60,526 nucleotides of DNA from Clostridia bacterium (GCA_017560255.1 JAFYOI010000056.1:110639-171164); one strand, 5' to 3'. Positions 31,062 through 40,600 are shown, counted from the first letter of the stretch. Notes: generated by a model not told the origin, from the sequence alone. Numbers and translations: made by a program.

Positions 31062-32510
31062 GTGAAGCACAATTTTAAATTTTTCATTATCGTAATATCA
31101 TTGATTATTCTGTCCATTGCAATTGTTGTCGGCGGTATGCACATAATTGCCGCAAACACGGGAAAAAGACCCAATTCTCCTACCGCACCTGATTTCAATA
31201 CTCCCGGCGGCAACGCGAACCCGCCCGCAGTCAACCTTGACACTCCCGCTACACAGGACTCATTGAAAGTCAAGTTTGAGGCAATGTACGACGTCAACGG
31301 GGACACTATCACTGTAATAAGTGAAAACTATTTACGCAACTATTGGCAGGATAAAGATAAAATCCGCTCCCTTACAACTAAGGAAGTGTACTTCATAATT
31401 CAGGATTCAATCCGTATTTACTCCGAATACGACACGGTAATATTGCCGTCCCTCGAGCCTTTCGTGAAAGATGAATATTACAACGCATCAATGCGTCACC
31501 CGTTTGGTTCGGATTTCAGAGAAACGGTTACTATCAGAACAAGGCCGAATCAGGTTATCTCCTATAACGAAAGCGACATAACGGCAATTTACACAATCAT
31601 TATGTACCGCCTCAAAGCGTTGTCATCACCCGAGGCGTTCTTTATGGGCAACGAAGCAATCATCCACGCGGGCGGTATCCCTGAACTTGACAGCAGTTTG
31701 CTCTCAAGAACGTTATTCTATATCCCCGCATATTCCGAAAACACGGACAGAAATCATATCCTCTCAGTCGTAGGTAGCAGAACGGAAGCAACGGGTGATG
31801 AAGGATTCTCCGACCTGTTTACAATGTACTATTGGGGAGAAGCAGAAATAAAATTCGCATCAATGCAAACGTGGATAATCTCACAGGCATACCCCACCGC
31901 AGAAATAGAAAACAACTTCAACGGCACATATATTGCATCATCTGATGGGCTACAATTCATCTTCACCCTTGACAGAAACGGCAAATTCACCTTGAAAATG
32001 AACGATGATTCATCCGATGAACTTACGGGATATTATGAAATGCTGGATTCGGGACTTTTGCTTTACAATGCGGATTTCCGTTACAGTTTTGATTACGTTG
32101 ACGGCGTGGGATACCGCTACCGCGAGAACATATCCAGCCCCGATCCGTCTTACGTTTTCGGGGACTGCACAATGTTCCGTATAAGCGTTTCGGTTGGAAC
32201 GGAACTTTCGGGCAACGTAAAATTCTACACCGAGGCAACGAAGGAACGTAAAGAACCCGTTATAGCAACGTCGATTGAATTGTCAAAGGATCAGATTAAA
32301 GAACTCAGAAAAATAATCGACAGCGTACAAAAGTGGACCGATGACGATTCTGTTGACCGATTGCCGTATTATTTCGACGGCGAATTCAAATTTTCTGACC
32401 GCGGATATATTTACTATTTCAGTTATGACGCCAACGTCATTTATTTCGACCACTACTGCGCCGTAATATCCGACGACCAGATGCAGTTCATTAAAAACAT
32501 CAATCAATAA
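31062..32510 (+). CDS. Membrane-anchored extracytoplasmic protein, function unknown
   Basis: The product is 482 residues with one N-terminal helix (about 5-30, FFIIVISLIILSIAIVVGG). A Pro/Asn/Thr-rich linker follows, then a large extracytoplasmic part. A middle region (about 285-350, NNFNGTYIASSDGLQFIFT) looks like a small beta domain of the kind found in lipoproteins. I chose GTG 31062 because AAAGGA lies 11 bases upstream; an ATG at 31050 overlaps that site. It follows the kinase by 68 bases and precedes two lipoproteins. I do not recognise a family. Confidence 0.65.
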   Translation: MKHNFKFFIIVISLIILSIAIVVGGMHIIAANTGKRPNSPTAPDFNTPGGNANPPAVNLDTPATQDSLKVKFEAMYDVNGDTITVISENYLRNYWQDKDKIRSLTTKEVYFIIQDSIRIYSEYDTVILPSLEPFVKDEYYNASMRHPFGSDFRETVTIRTRPNQVISYNESDITAIYTIIMYRLKALSSPEAFFMGNEAIIHAGGIPELDSSLLSRTLFYIPAYSENTDRNHILSVVGSRTEATGDEGFSDLFTMYYWGEAEIKFASMQTWIISQAYPTAEIENNFNGTYIASSDGLQFIFTLDRNGKFTLKMNDDSSDELTGYYEMLDSGLLLYNADFRYSFDYVDGVGYRYRENISSPDPSYVFGDCTMFRISVSVGTELSGNVKFYTEATKERKEPVIATSIELSKDQIKELRKIIDSVQKWTDDDSVDRLPYYFDGEFKFSDRGYIYYFSYDANVIYFDHYCAVISDDQMQFIKNINQ

Positions 32511-32533
32511 TTCTTTAAAAAGGGGGTGCTTTT

Positions 32534-33586
32534 ATGAAGCGTTTACTTGCTTTTATGCTGATTCTTACCGTTGCGTTCACAATTTTTGCGGGATGCGAAG
32601 AAAAGCCGCCGGAGACCCCGTCGACATCGTGTATAACAATCGAAAACGGCAAATATTTTTTAACCTTGCCGAAAAGTCAACAAAAAATAGAATTAGACGA
32701 CGATGAAATCGGTTTCGCGCCCTATATAACGGACCAACTTGTTGAGGCGGCGGAAAGCAAAATCAATGAAGATATTGCTCAGTACACGAACAACTCCCGC
32801 TTTTACCTCGACGTATCCCTGGACAATTATCTTTATCTTTCCACCGAAGTTATTGTATCCATTGATGACCCCAGTGAATCTACAGGGGTGTGCCTTGACC
32901 ACAAACACCTCTTTTTCAGCGAGAAGATTTCCACTTCGGCCGTAGAACCCTCGACACCCCTATATTCTGCAGAAAATATAGTGGCAAGATATTTTAAATC
33001 GTACCTTGATTACGACATCAATTTTGACGGCTTAACTCAGTCCGAATTCATTGATAAAATCGAAGAATACCGCTACAACGGTGAGAGTGTAATGGGGGCA
33101 GTCCAAACCGCTCTCTACGACGGAGCATCGGGCGGCGGCTGGCTTGCATCGGGAGATCTTTTCACTTTCTACTATGACTACAACGTCAGTGCAGACGGAA
33201 AGCGAGCAAACGTAACAAAAGCACTTTATACAAGCGTGGCACTTGAAGATTTAATTCTGCCGTATGGCGTAAAATTCGGTGATTCGCTTGCAAGCGTTTT
33301 TAATACGTTTGACATTGACTTCAGACCGTACAGAAATCTGAAACCTGACAGATACTCCGTAACCGATCTGACAATATATGACGACGGCACTTTGTCCCTT
33401 CGTTTCAAGGTTATTCAGGATGCCGTAGGCGTTGAATTTCCGTATGAATTCGTATTCACCGAAAAATATGATAATGACCAGCACGTATCGGTAAAACGTA
33501 CAGTAATACTAAGTTTTGATAAATCCGAACAAAAAGCGCTCAGTAAATTGTCGGTCCTCGTAGACGACACAGAGCCGATACGATAA
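32534..33586 (+). CDS. Lipoprotein, function unknown
   Basis: The product is 350 residues with a signal peptide and lipobox (TIFAGC, Cys near residue 21), so it is a target of Lgt. The mature part is acidic and rich in Tyr and Asp, with no motif I recognise. GGGGGTG precedes the ATG. It lies between another secreted protein and a second lipoprotein with a very similar signal peptide, so it probably belongs to the set controlled by the adjacent two-component system (inference). Confidence 0.7.
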   Translation: MKRLLAFMLILTVAFTIFAGCEEKPPETPSTSCITIENGKYFLTLPKSQQKIELDDDEIGFAPYITDQLVEAAESKINEDIAQYTNNSRFYLDVSLDNYLYLSTEVIVSIDDPSESTGVCLDHKHLFFSEKISTSAVEPSTPLYSAENIVARYFKSYLDYDINFDGLTQSEFIDKIEEYRYNGESVMGAVQTALYDGASGGGWLASGDLFTFYYDYNVSADGKRANVTKALYTSVALEDLILPYGVKFGDSLASVFNTFDIDFRPYRNLKPDRYSVTDLTIYDDGTLSLRFKVIQDAVGVEFPYEFVFTEKYDNDQHVSVKRTVILSFDKSEQKALSKLSVLVDDTEPIR

Positions 33587-33609
33587 ACTAACGAAAGGAA
33601 AGTGTATTT

Positions 33610-34833
33610 ATGAAGCGTATATTTGCTTTTTTATTAATTCTCGTTATGTCGTTTGCAATATTGACGGGTTGCGGGACGGAGCAATCTTCGGATACACTCC
33701 TCAAAGCAACTCATATCAGCATAGAGAGCGGTGACAGCAAAATTTACCCCTTTGGGTGTCTTACGTGGTCAAAAAAGGAAAAATGGAACGGAAAAGTTGA
33801 AGAGACCATTGTTGACAAGTATGACGTTGTGGACCTTGTAAGTGGCAAAACCGAACACTCTGTGGCGGATATCCCCGTAATCTCTTTGGATGGGGATTTA
33901 TCGTACAGTATTCAGGCTAACGGAATGATTGAAAACACGTACCTGCTCACACAGGGTGAGAACGGATATGAAAAGAGCGAAACAACGTTTGACGCCCTCT
34001 CTCAACTCGGCGACGGAAGATACTACGTTGTGCTTGAAATATTGCTTGCCGGAAACTGCGACCCCGATTCGCCTCAGAATTCGTACCGCTACGAAGACGT
34101 ATTTTGTCTGTTGGTCGGTGATATAGATATTGTTTTTCGCCAATACACCTGGGACGGATGGGGCATTTCATCCAAAACACTCCCACCCTGCAACACAGGG
34201 TATGATATTGTAACCGCCCTTAACAATCTGGAAGAAACGGGCGAGATTATCCCTCAATTATCCGACGAGGAACTTGAAGTCGACAACGTGCCTCGTCCGT
34301 CGGAGTATTACGCAGAGCGCGGGACGATGTGGATTGAGTGTAACGGCAAGATATATCGCCTGACCCCCGATTACAATCAGATTTGCCTTGTTGACAGGCA
34401 TTACGGCGAAGGCAAAGTTCTTAAATTAACCGAGGAATTGCGACAGGATATTGTCGACGCGTGGAATTTCGTTCCCTTTGATTACTATATGGGCGAATAC
34501 AACAGGGGCGACAAAACCGTTGAACTGACAAACGTTTTTGAAGCGCCATCTTCCATCGGCATAAAAATCAAGAAAATTGACGTTTCAACAGATGATAACA
34601 CCTCAAGTTCAATCACGCTTGAAGTTGTTTCAACGGAAAATCAAGAGGTGGTAATTGACCTCGATTGTCAGATGAGTTCCGACTTTCTTGGCACGGGCGA
34701 TAACAAAACACTCACGCTTAAAAAGAACAAACCCCAGACCGTCACGATGGCCTTTAAGGGCGTATCCGATTTTAGACATTGGATTGACATCAGAGCGGAC
34801 AACACCATAGTATCTATCACAATCAATCCGTAA
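33610..34833 (+). CDS. Lipoprotein, function unknown
   Basis: The product is 407 residues with signal peptide MKRIFAFLLILVMS and lipobox ILTGC. The mature part ends in a beta-rich region (about 320-407), TVELTNVFEAPSSIGIKI onwards, that looks like an Ig-like or C2-like fold, by inference. AAAGGAAA precedes the ATG. It is the last gene before a terminator. The signal peptide resembles that of the previous gene, but I see no clear similarity in the mature parts. Confidence 0.7.
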   Translation: MKRIFAFLLILVMSFAILTGCGTEQSSDTLLKATHISIESGDSKIYPFGCLTWSKKEKWNGKVEETIVDKYDVVDLVSGKTEHSVADIPVISLDGDLSYSIQANGMIENTYLLTQGENGYEKSETTFDALSQLGDGRYYVVLEILLAGNCDPDSPQNSYRYEDVFCLLVGDIDIVFRQYTWDGWGISSKTLPPCNTGYDIVTALNNLEETGEIIPQLSDEELEVDNVPRPSEYYAERGTMWIECNGKIYRLTPDYNQICLVDRHYGEGKVLKLTEELRQDIVDAWNFVPFDYYMGEYNRGDKTVELTNVFEAPSSIGIKIKKIDVSTDDNTSSSITLEVVSTENQEVVIDLDCQMSSDFLGTGDNKTLTLKKNKPQTVTMAFKGVSDFRHWIDIRADNTIVSITINP

Positions 34834-34853
34834 ATATGAGAATAAAATAATTT

Positions 34854-34882
34854 CGGGCGGGTAATCCCCGCCCTTTCTTTTT
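34854..34882 (+). terminator. Terminator of the two-component/lipoprotein unit
   Basis: GGGCGGG and CCCGCCC pair around a short loop, followed by a T-rich tract. Confidence 0.85.
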
Positions 34883-34923
34883 GCTTACACAAAAAAATTA
34901 AGCCAACGAGCAACATATTGATA

Positions 34924-34952
34924 TTTACATACGACAAGCGGTGTGATATAAT
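34924..34952 (+). promoter_or_regulatory. MATE gene promoter
   Basis: TTTACA (34924-34929) and TATAAT (34947-34952) are 17 bases apart, with a TGA extended -10. Confidence 0.75.
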
Positions 34953-34984
34953 ATTTTGGTTTTGTTCAGAAAGGAGGCATATAC

Positions 34985-36346
34985 GTGCAGTCGAAGAAAA
35001 TCTCCCTCATCGAAGGGCCGATATGGAAATCAATGCTGCTTTTTGCGTTGCCCGTTTTTCTCAGCAACGCTTTTCAACAAATGTATAATGCCTTCGATAC
35101 GTGGTGCGTCGGTCATTTTATAAGCGACGAGGCACTGGCGGCGGTAAGTTCCTCGGGCAGTCTCATCTTTATGATGATAAGTTTCTTCCAGGGTCTTTCA
35201 ATGGGCGCAGGTGTTGTTATTGCGCGCTCTTTCGGCGCTAAACAATACGGTTCTATGCGAAAAGCCATTCATACGGCAATTGCATTCGGTCTTGTTGTGG
35301 GCGTTGTGCTGACGGTTGTGGGCGTTGCGCTGACACCGACGATTCTTGGATGGATGGGCACCCCGAGCGAAGTTCTCCCCCGCTCAATCAGTTATTTCAA
35401 ATATTACTTTTTCGGTGCAATTTTCATTGTAATGTACAACATATTCGTGGGTATTCTGCACGCCGTAGGCGACAGTAAACACCCGCTTTATTACCTGATT
35501 ATTTCAACCTTTGTCAACATCGGTCTGGACGTATTGTTCGTCGGTATTCTCGGCTTTGACGTGGGTGCTGCCGCGATGGCCACAACAATATCGCAGGGTA
35601 TCAGCGCGCTGTTATGTTTCATCCACCTTCTCAAAGTAGACACCCCATACAAAGTCAGATTAAAGGAAGTTCGTTTCGATAAGGAAAGCCTCAAAGAAAT
35701 CATCCGCTACGGCGTCCCTTCGGGCATACAGAACAGCGTTATTGCAATTGCAAACGTTGTGGTGCAGTCAAATATCAACAGTTTCGGCAAGTCGGCTATG
35801 GCGGGTTGCGGTTCGTACTCCAAATTGGAGGGTTTCGTTTTCCTGCCCGTAACGTGCTTTACTCAGGCGCTCTCCACCTTTGTCGGACAGAACCTCGGCG
35901 CAGGTCAGCACGACCGCGTGCGGAAAGGCACACGTTTCGGCATCGCTTGCAGTTGTTTGCTGGCAGAAATTGTGGGCGTTATCTCCTACGTATTCGCACC
36001 ACAAATGATAGGATTTTTCAGCGAAACACAGGAAGCCATTAATTTCGGCGTTCGGCATATGCGAACAATCTGCCTTTTCTACTGTCTGCTTGCTTTTTCC
36101 CACTGTATTGCGGGCATTATGCGCGGCGCGGGCAAGGCGACCGTCCCGATGTTCACGATGCTTGCCTGCTGGTGTGTTTTCAGAGTTACGTATATCACAG
36201 TTGCCGTCAAAATAGTCAACGAACTGACCACGGTTTCCCTTGCGTATCCGATTACGTGGTCACTGAGCAGTATTATCTTCCTCATTTACTTCTTAAAAGC
36301 GGATTGGATTCACAACTTTGACCGAAATTCACAAAATTTAACATAA
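34985..36346 (+). CDS. MATE-family efflux transporter
   Basis: This is a 453-residue, twelve-helix exporter of the multidrug and toxin extrusion family, driven by Na+ or H+. The opening GPIWKSMLLFALPVFLSNAFQQMYN is typical, as are MGAGVVIARSFGAKQ in the first half and ALSTFVGQNLGAGQ in the second. Translation starts at GTG, seven bases after AAAGGAGG. It is a single-gene unit with its own promoter and terminator. Confidence 0.93.
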   Translation: MQSKKISLIEGPIWKSMLLFALPVFLSNAFQQMYNAFDTWCVGHFISDEALAAVSSSGSLIFMMISFFQGLSMGAGVVIARSFGAKQYGSMRKAIHTAIAFGLVVGVVLTVVGVALTPTILGWMGTPSEVLPRSISYFKYYFFGAIFIVMYNIFVGILHAVGDSKHPLYYLIISTFVNIGLDVLFVGILGFDVGAAAMATTISQGISALLCFIHLLKVDTPYKVRLKEVRFDKESLKEIIRYGVPSGIQNSVIAIANVVVQSNINSFGKSAMAGCGSYSKLEGFVFLPVTCFTQALSTFVGQNLGAGQHDRVRKGTRFGIACSCLLAEIVGVISYVFAPQMIGFFSETQEAINFGVRHMRTICLFYCLLAFSHCIAGIMRGAGKATVPMFTMLACWCVFRVTYITVAVKIVNELTTVSLAYPITWSLSSIIFLIYFLKADWIHNFDRNSQNLT

Positions 36347-36347
36347 T

Positions 36348-36383
36348 AAAATGGCAGAGAATTTTTCATTCCCTGCCATTTTT
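36348..36383. terminator. Bidirectional terminator between MATE and DUF4349 genes
   Basis: AAAATGGCAG and CTGCCATTTT with an inner GAAT/ATTC stem serve both convergent genes. Confidence 0.88.
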
Positions 36384-36393
36384 ATATTTTTAC

Positions 36394-37293
36394 TTATTCG
36401 TCTTTATTATCTTTTTTATCATCTTTTTTCGCATTTCTCTTTTTGCGTTCCTTTCTGAGAACAACAAGAAGAATTACAAGCGGTATTATTGCCAGCACCA
36501 CAATATAAGGAAGCGCAACCACAATAAAGACGAAAAATTCCTTGAAGAATTTACCGACGTTTTTAATGCTCTTTACAAAGCCGTTACCAATTCGCTCCCA
36601 TACCGTTTCGGGTTCAGTGACTTCGGTAAATTCCTTTACCTCGCTTATAGAGAGTTTAATGGTGGAATAATCCACTTGATTTTCAAGTAATCTCAGCGCA
36701 GATGCAACTTGTTCGAGTTCTGTACGAACATCGGTCAGGCGCTTTTCAACCGTCAGCAATTCGTCCAGATTCTCCGCCTTGTTCATCAGTTCAAGCAAAC
36801 GCGCTTCTTCCGCCTGCAGCGCTTTTACACGGCTTTCGGTTGCCACGTAATTGAGGGTTACGTCCTCCACCTTTTTATTGGAAGAAACGATGTTGGTGAT
36901 TTCGCCCACCCTGTTGACAAAGGCCTCAAGATCTTTGGCGGGAATGCGGATAGTAATGCTTGCGCTACGGTATCTGTTGCCGTTGTAAGCGCTTCCGTTC
37001 TGCACGTTGGAGTTTTCAATATATCCGCCCAACTGCGCAATGCGCTCATCAATTTGTTCAAGAACGGTGTCGAGATTTTCCGTTTCCACGTTCATTGTGA
37101 CCGTCTGAATAAGTTTGCGGTTTTCCGGCAGGTCGGAACTGCCTTCCGCGCTCACTTCACCGTCGCCTTTGACGATGTAGTCATTGAGCGTTCCGCTCTC
37201 ACCGCTCGCTACTTTATCCGATGCGCCACAGCCGGCAAAAGCAAGCAAAACAAGCAAGCACAAAATACATGCTATCACTTTACGAAATTTCAT
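36394..37293 (-). CDS. DUF4349 lipoprotein
   Basis: This 299-residue membrane-surface protein has a lipobox (AFAGC, Cys near 22). The DUF4349 region (about 60-280) includes the family features TVTMNVETENLDTVL, GGYIENS, the basic SITIRIPAKDLEAFV and a coiled coil (about 150-200). A C-terminal membrane helix (about 255-280) and a very basic/acidic tail KDDKKDNKDE follow. The function of DUF4349 is not known. AGGAGG precedes the ATG, and it has its own promoter. Confidence 0.85.
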   Translation of the reverse strand: MKFRKVIACILCLLVLLAFAGCGASDKVASGESGTLNDYIVKGDGEVSAEGSSDLPENRKLIQTVTMNVETENLDTVLEQIDERIAQLGGYIENSNVQNGSAYNGNRYRSASITIRIPAKDLEAFVNRVGEITNIVSSNKKVEDVTLNYVATESRVKALQAEEARLLELMNKAENLDELLTVEKRLTDVRTELEQVASALRLLENQVDYSTIKLSISEVKEFTEVTEPETVWERIGNGFVKSIKNVGKFFKEFFVFIVVALPYIVVLAIIPLVILLVVLRKERKKRNAKKDDKKDNKDE

Positions 37294-37338
37294 AGTTCTT
37301 CCTCCTTTTTATTAGCAAAAGCATCAAACTACGAACTT

Positions 37339-37367
37339 ATTATAGCATATATTTACCAATTATTCAA
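37339..37367 (-). promoter_or_regulatory. DUF4349 gene promoter
   Basis: On the minus strand TTGAAT (37367-37362) and TATAAT (37344-37339) are 17 bases apart, with a TGC extended -10. Confidence 0.75.
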
Positions 37368-37420
37368 TCCTCTTTCGATTTACGCTTCACACGATAAACA
37401 ACCGCACAATAAATATTACG

Positions 37421-37864
37421 TTAAAACAGCGTTGTAATCCAATAAATCACGCCGTAAACGAATGCGGCAACTGTTCCGTAAACAATAACAGGCCCTGCAA
37501 TTTTGAACATATTTGCCGCTGTACCGAGAATGAAACCCTCGCTCTGAAATTCAAGTGCGGGCGAAACCATTGAATTTGCAAAACCTGTAATCGGCACAAC
37601 CGTACCCGCGCCCGCGTGGCGCGCGATTTTGTCAAACAGCCCGATGCCCGTAAGTATTGCCGTTATGACAATCAGTGTTATCGGCACCGCCGCCTTGACG
37701 TTTTCTTCCGTCAGCCCCCACATTGTATAAAGATCTCTGAGCCCCTGACCGCCCGCACAAATCAATCCGCCTATCGCAAACGCTTTGAGCGTATCAAGCG
37801 CAAGCGGCGACTTGGGAATAGCGTTTTTCGTCATCTCCTGATACTCTTTATTTGAAATTGACAT
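37421..37864 (-). CDS. spoVAC: Stage V sporulation protein AC
   Basis: SpoVAC is the channel-like membrane subunit of the SpoVA dipicolinic-acid complex, mechanosensitive in Bacillus. The 147-residue product has four or so helices and family motifs KAFAIGGLICAGGQ, GIGLFDKIARHAGAG and VPITGFANSMVSPALEF. The ATG at 37864 is six bases after GGGGTG; an upstream GTG would add three residues. It is monocistronic here and about 20 kb from spoVAD, and no spoVAE is present. Confidence 0.93.
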   Translation of the reverse strand: MSISNKEYQEMTKNAIPKSPLALDTLKAFAIGGLICAGGQGLRDLYTMWGLTEENVKAAVPITLIVITAILTGIGLFDKIARHAGAGTVVPITGFANSMVSPALEFQSEGFILGTAANMFKIAGPVIVYGTVAAFVYGVIYWITTLF

Positions 37865-37939
37865 TCTATGCACCCCAGTTTTCTTTCATTATGGATAGCA
37901 TTATTTTCCCACTGCCAATAACAAATATTCGGTTGGATA

Positions 37940-37968
37940 TTGAATTTCTTGGGATTTTGGATTATAAT
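37940..37968 (+). promoter_or_regulatory. Promoter of the 38003 gene
   Basis: TTGAAT (37940-37945) and TATAAT (37963-37968) are 17 bases apart. Confidence 0.75.
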
Positions 37969-38002
37969 AATTCAGTAAAACTTTTGAAAGGTTGTTTTTT
38001 AA

Positions 38003-38722
38003 ATGTTTGATTATGCCATTTTACAGATAGTGTTCGCATTATTCCTTATGAGCATTCCCCTCGGTTTTGCAACCGCAATCGGCTGGTGCGACCCGAATGA
38101 GCACAGAAGGCGTCCCGTACTTGTAACGGTAAGCGTCATTTTCACCGCTCTGGGAATTTTTGAACTTATTAAACTCGTCGGCATTTGCCGTGAGCACCTC
38201 ACCCCCGGTGAAAATTTCCTCAACTCTGCAACAGGCTTGTTCAAGGCAATATATGAAATCACCGTTGACGGAGATATGGTTCGTTTCGCAGATGACCAGA
38301 TTCACGCCCTCGTTTTCTCCGGCGTTGCAATCGTTTTCACCATCACTTCGTTCATCGTTGCGCTCTTCTTTACCTACGTCCTTACGTTCAGAATAGCGTT
38401 GCTCGTTGACAAGGCGCTCAAAAACGTTGCAAGATACGCTGTTATGGCGGCTTGCATCATCCTCGTCGTGCTTTTCGGCGTAATCACTTCGCAGTACCTT
38501 GTGATGACTCTTGCCATCGTTTACATCATTCTTTCCGCCGCGTTCCTTATTTTCGGCAACTGGCGACTCGCTCGCTCGGGTGACGAAACCGTTGACGAGG
38601 TTGAAGAAATCATCAACACAACCCGCAAAACAAAGGAAAAGAAAACCCAGGAACCGACCGATGAAGATATGGAACAGGAAGCACAGGAGTTCTTCGGTAA
38701 CACAGGCACGTTTAAATTTTAA
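38003..38722 (+). CDS. Integral membrane protein, function unknown
   Basis: The 239-residue product has four to five membrane helices (about 5-28, 36-56, 108-132, 145-185) and a charged cytoplasmic tail (195-239) rich in Glu, Lys and Thr. A motif GWCDPNEHRRRP follows the first helix. I do not recognise the family. It is a single-gene unit flanked by a good promoter and a strong terminator and is divergent from spoVAC. Confidence 0.65.
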   Translation: MFDYAILQIVFALFLMSIPLGFATAIGWCDPNEHRRRPVLVTVSVIFTALGIFELIKLVGICREHLTPGENFLNSATGLFKAIYEITVDGDMVRFADDQIHALVFSGVAIVFTITSFIVALFFTYVLTFRIALLVDKALKNVARYAVMAACIILVVLFGVITSQYLVMTLAIVYIILSAAFLIFGNWRLARSGDETVDEVEEIINTTRKTKEKKTQEPTDEDMEQEAQEFFGNTGTFKF

Positions 38723-38734
38723 TCGGTAAAAAAC

Positions 38735-38770
38735 AAAAGCCGCAAATCCTCCCGGACTTGCGGCTTTTTT
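38735..38770. terminator. Bidirectional terminator between 38003 gene and yfbR
   Basis: AAAAGCCGCAA and TTGCGGCTTTT pair; T runs follow on both strands. Confidence 0.9.
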
Positions 38771-38773
38771 ATA

Positions 38774-39358
38774 TTAATTAATAAGTTCGTCAAGGGTAAG
38801 TTTATACGACGGTAGAAACTCCTTTATAAATTCCTGCGCTTCGGGCACGTTCATTTCCTCAATCGCCTTAATCGTTGCATTCTTTGCAAGCACAAATTCC
38901 CCGTTGCCTGCGCTCTCCTCCTCAATACATTTGAGAAGCGCGGAAAGTTTGTCCGCCACTTTGACGAGAATCATCGCCTCGTCACTCTCGTCGGGAATGA
39001 GAATATCTCTGTACTCCTCGCGCATATCGTCGGGAAGCATAGTGAGTAATTTTTCAATCGCAACACGTTCAACCTGCTTGTACGACTTTGAAATATCGGG
39101 ATTAAAATACTTGACGGGTGTCGGCAAATCCCCCGTTATTGTTTCAGACGCATCGTGAAACATCGCCAGAAGCGCCACTTTTTCGGGGTTTACGTTGCCG
39201 CCGAAACGTTTGTTTCTCATCACGGCAAGTCCGTGCGCGATAATTGCGGTTTCAAGCGAATGTTCGCTTATATTCTCGCGCTTGCTGTTCCTCATCAGTC
39301 CCCAGCGCGATATGTATTTCATCCTGTAAAGGAGCGCAAAAAATCCAACGTTACTCAC
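38774..39358 (-). CDS. yfbR: HD-domain 5'-deoxynucleotidase, YfbR-like
   Basis: YfbR removes phosphate from deoxyribonucleoside monophosphates in the cytoplasm. The 194-residue product has the HD metal motifs: NISEHSLET (first His), MFHDASETITGDLPTPVKY (HD) and the distal Asp in VADKLSAL. The start is GTG, directly after the DUF815 stop codon and nine bases from AGGAGG, so the two are coupled. It is last in a three-gene operon. Confidence 0.9.
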   Translation of the reverse strand: MSNVGFFALLYRMKYISRWGLMRNSKRENISEHSLETAIIAHGLAVMRNKRFGGNVNPEKVALLAMFHDASETITGDLPTPVKYFNPDISKSYKQVERVAIEKLLTMLPDDMREEYRDILIPDESDEAMILVKVADKLSALLKCIEEESAGNGEFVLAKNATIKAIEEMNVPEAQEFIKEFLPSYKLTLDELIN

Positions 39359-40582
39359 TTAATTTTCCTCCTCACTGTCCGAACAGAGCGCATCGATAAA
39401 CTGCTTTGCGCCCCTCGGTGACCTGCCGCCTTTCTGAAGCGACCACCTCTCCGCAAGTGTATGCAATTCCTCTTTTGACAGGTTGAGTCCCCTGTCCTGT
39501 GCCATAGCGTCAAGGATATCAAAAAACTGCTTGCGATCGGGATTTATAAAGGTTATCACAATTCCAAAACGGTCGGAAAGCGACAACTCCTCCTGCACGG
39601 AATCGTTGATATGCAATTCGTCGCCCTGACGGCTTTCAAAAGTTTCTTTGATTAAATGTCGGCGGTTTGTCGTCGCATAAATCAGCATATTGGACGGCTT
39701 GGCCGCAAGTCCGCCTTCAAGCGCCGCTTTAAGACGGGCAAAACTGTCGTTATCCTGTGAAAAACTCAGGTCGTCAATAAACACAATGAATTTAAGCGGT
39801 ACTTTTGCAATTGCGGAAGAAATAAGATGAAAATCCTCCACGTCCGCTTTTGAAAGTTCAATCATTCTCAGACCGTCTGCGCTGAATTCGTTAAGGAGCG
39901 CGTGCACACTTGACGATTTGCCCGTACCCCTGTCACCATAGAGAAGCACGTTATTGCAGGGGCGTCCGCCAAGGAAAGCAAGCGTATTATCAATGAGCAT
40001 CTTGCGCTGGCTCCTATAGCCTTTGAGGTCAGCAAAAGTAATCGTATCGGGCGTTTCAACAGGTACAAGGCGCTTGTCCTGCCATATAAACGCGTTATAC
40101 TGCGAATAAACTCCACAACCGTTCTTACGGTAATACTCGCTCAATTTTTCAGCGATTGCACCCGAATCAGCCGAAAGGGCATCGCCACATTCCCACGTAA
40201 CCAGTTGACTTGAAAGTTCGCTCGGGGCGCCTGCAAGTTCAAGTAACTCCTGCGCCGAAATCTGTGAAAGAGCAGAAATAGCGGCAATTTCACGCTCGGC
40301 AGCCTTAAAAAGCGCCTCATCCCTCTCGCCCGCCGCACAAGCACGTGAAAATGCGTTCTCATCACGTTTAAGCAGAGAGTAAAGTTCATCGCTGAGCGAT
40401 GAAGCACCATCTTTATAAAGTGCGCTTATCAACTCACCCCATCCGGCAGAGAGCCAGTCAATATCCTTTTCCCTCGCCGCATCAAGCATACTGATCAGTG
40501 CGCGCACGCACACGCTGTCAGCGGTTTGTTTAAAAATCCCGATGCTCCTGACCCTGTAATAAATCAAAGAAATTTTATTCAT
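39359..40582 (-). CDS. DUF815 AAA-type ATPase
   Basis: The 407-residue cytoplasmic protein belongs to the DUF815 family of predicted AAA ATPases. The N-terminal 170 residues are helical. The ATPase part starts with TPDTITFADLKGYRSQR and has Walker A YGDRGTGKSS (about 215-224), Walker B FIVFIDDLSF (about 265-274), sensor-like YATTNRRHL, and the family C-terminal RSPRGAKQFIDAL. The role is unknown. It follows the small lipoprotein gene by 18 bases and is coupled to yfbR. Confidence 0.9.
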   Translation of the reverse strand: MNKISLIYYRVRSIGIFKQTADSVCVRALISMLDAAREKDIDWLSAGWGELISALYKDGASSLSDELYSLLKRDENAFSRACAAGERDEALFKAAEREIAAISALSQISAQELLELAGAPSELSSQLVTWECGDALSADSGAIAEKLSEYYRKNGCGVYSQYNAFIWQDKRLVPVETPDTITFADLKGYRSQRKMLIDNTLAFLGGRPCNNVLLYGDRGTGKSSSVHALLNEFSADGLRMIELSKADVEDFHLISSAIAKVPLKFIVFIDDLSFSQDNDSFARLKAALEGGLAAKPSNMLIYATTNRRHLIKETFESRQGDELHINDSVQEELSLSDRFGIVITFINPDRKQFFDILDAMAQDRGLNLSKEELHTLAERWSLQKGGRSPRGAKQFIDALCSDSEEEN

Positions 40583-40600
40583 CGTAACACCCCTTACGGA

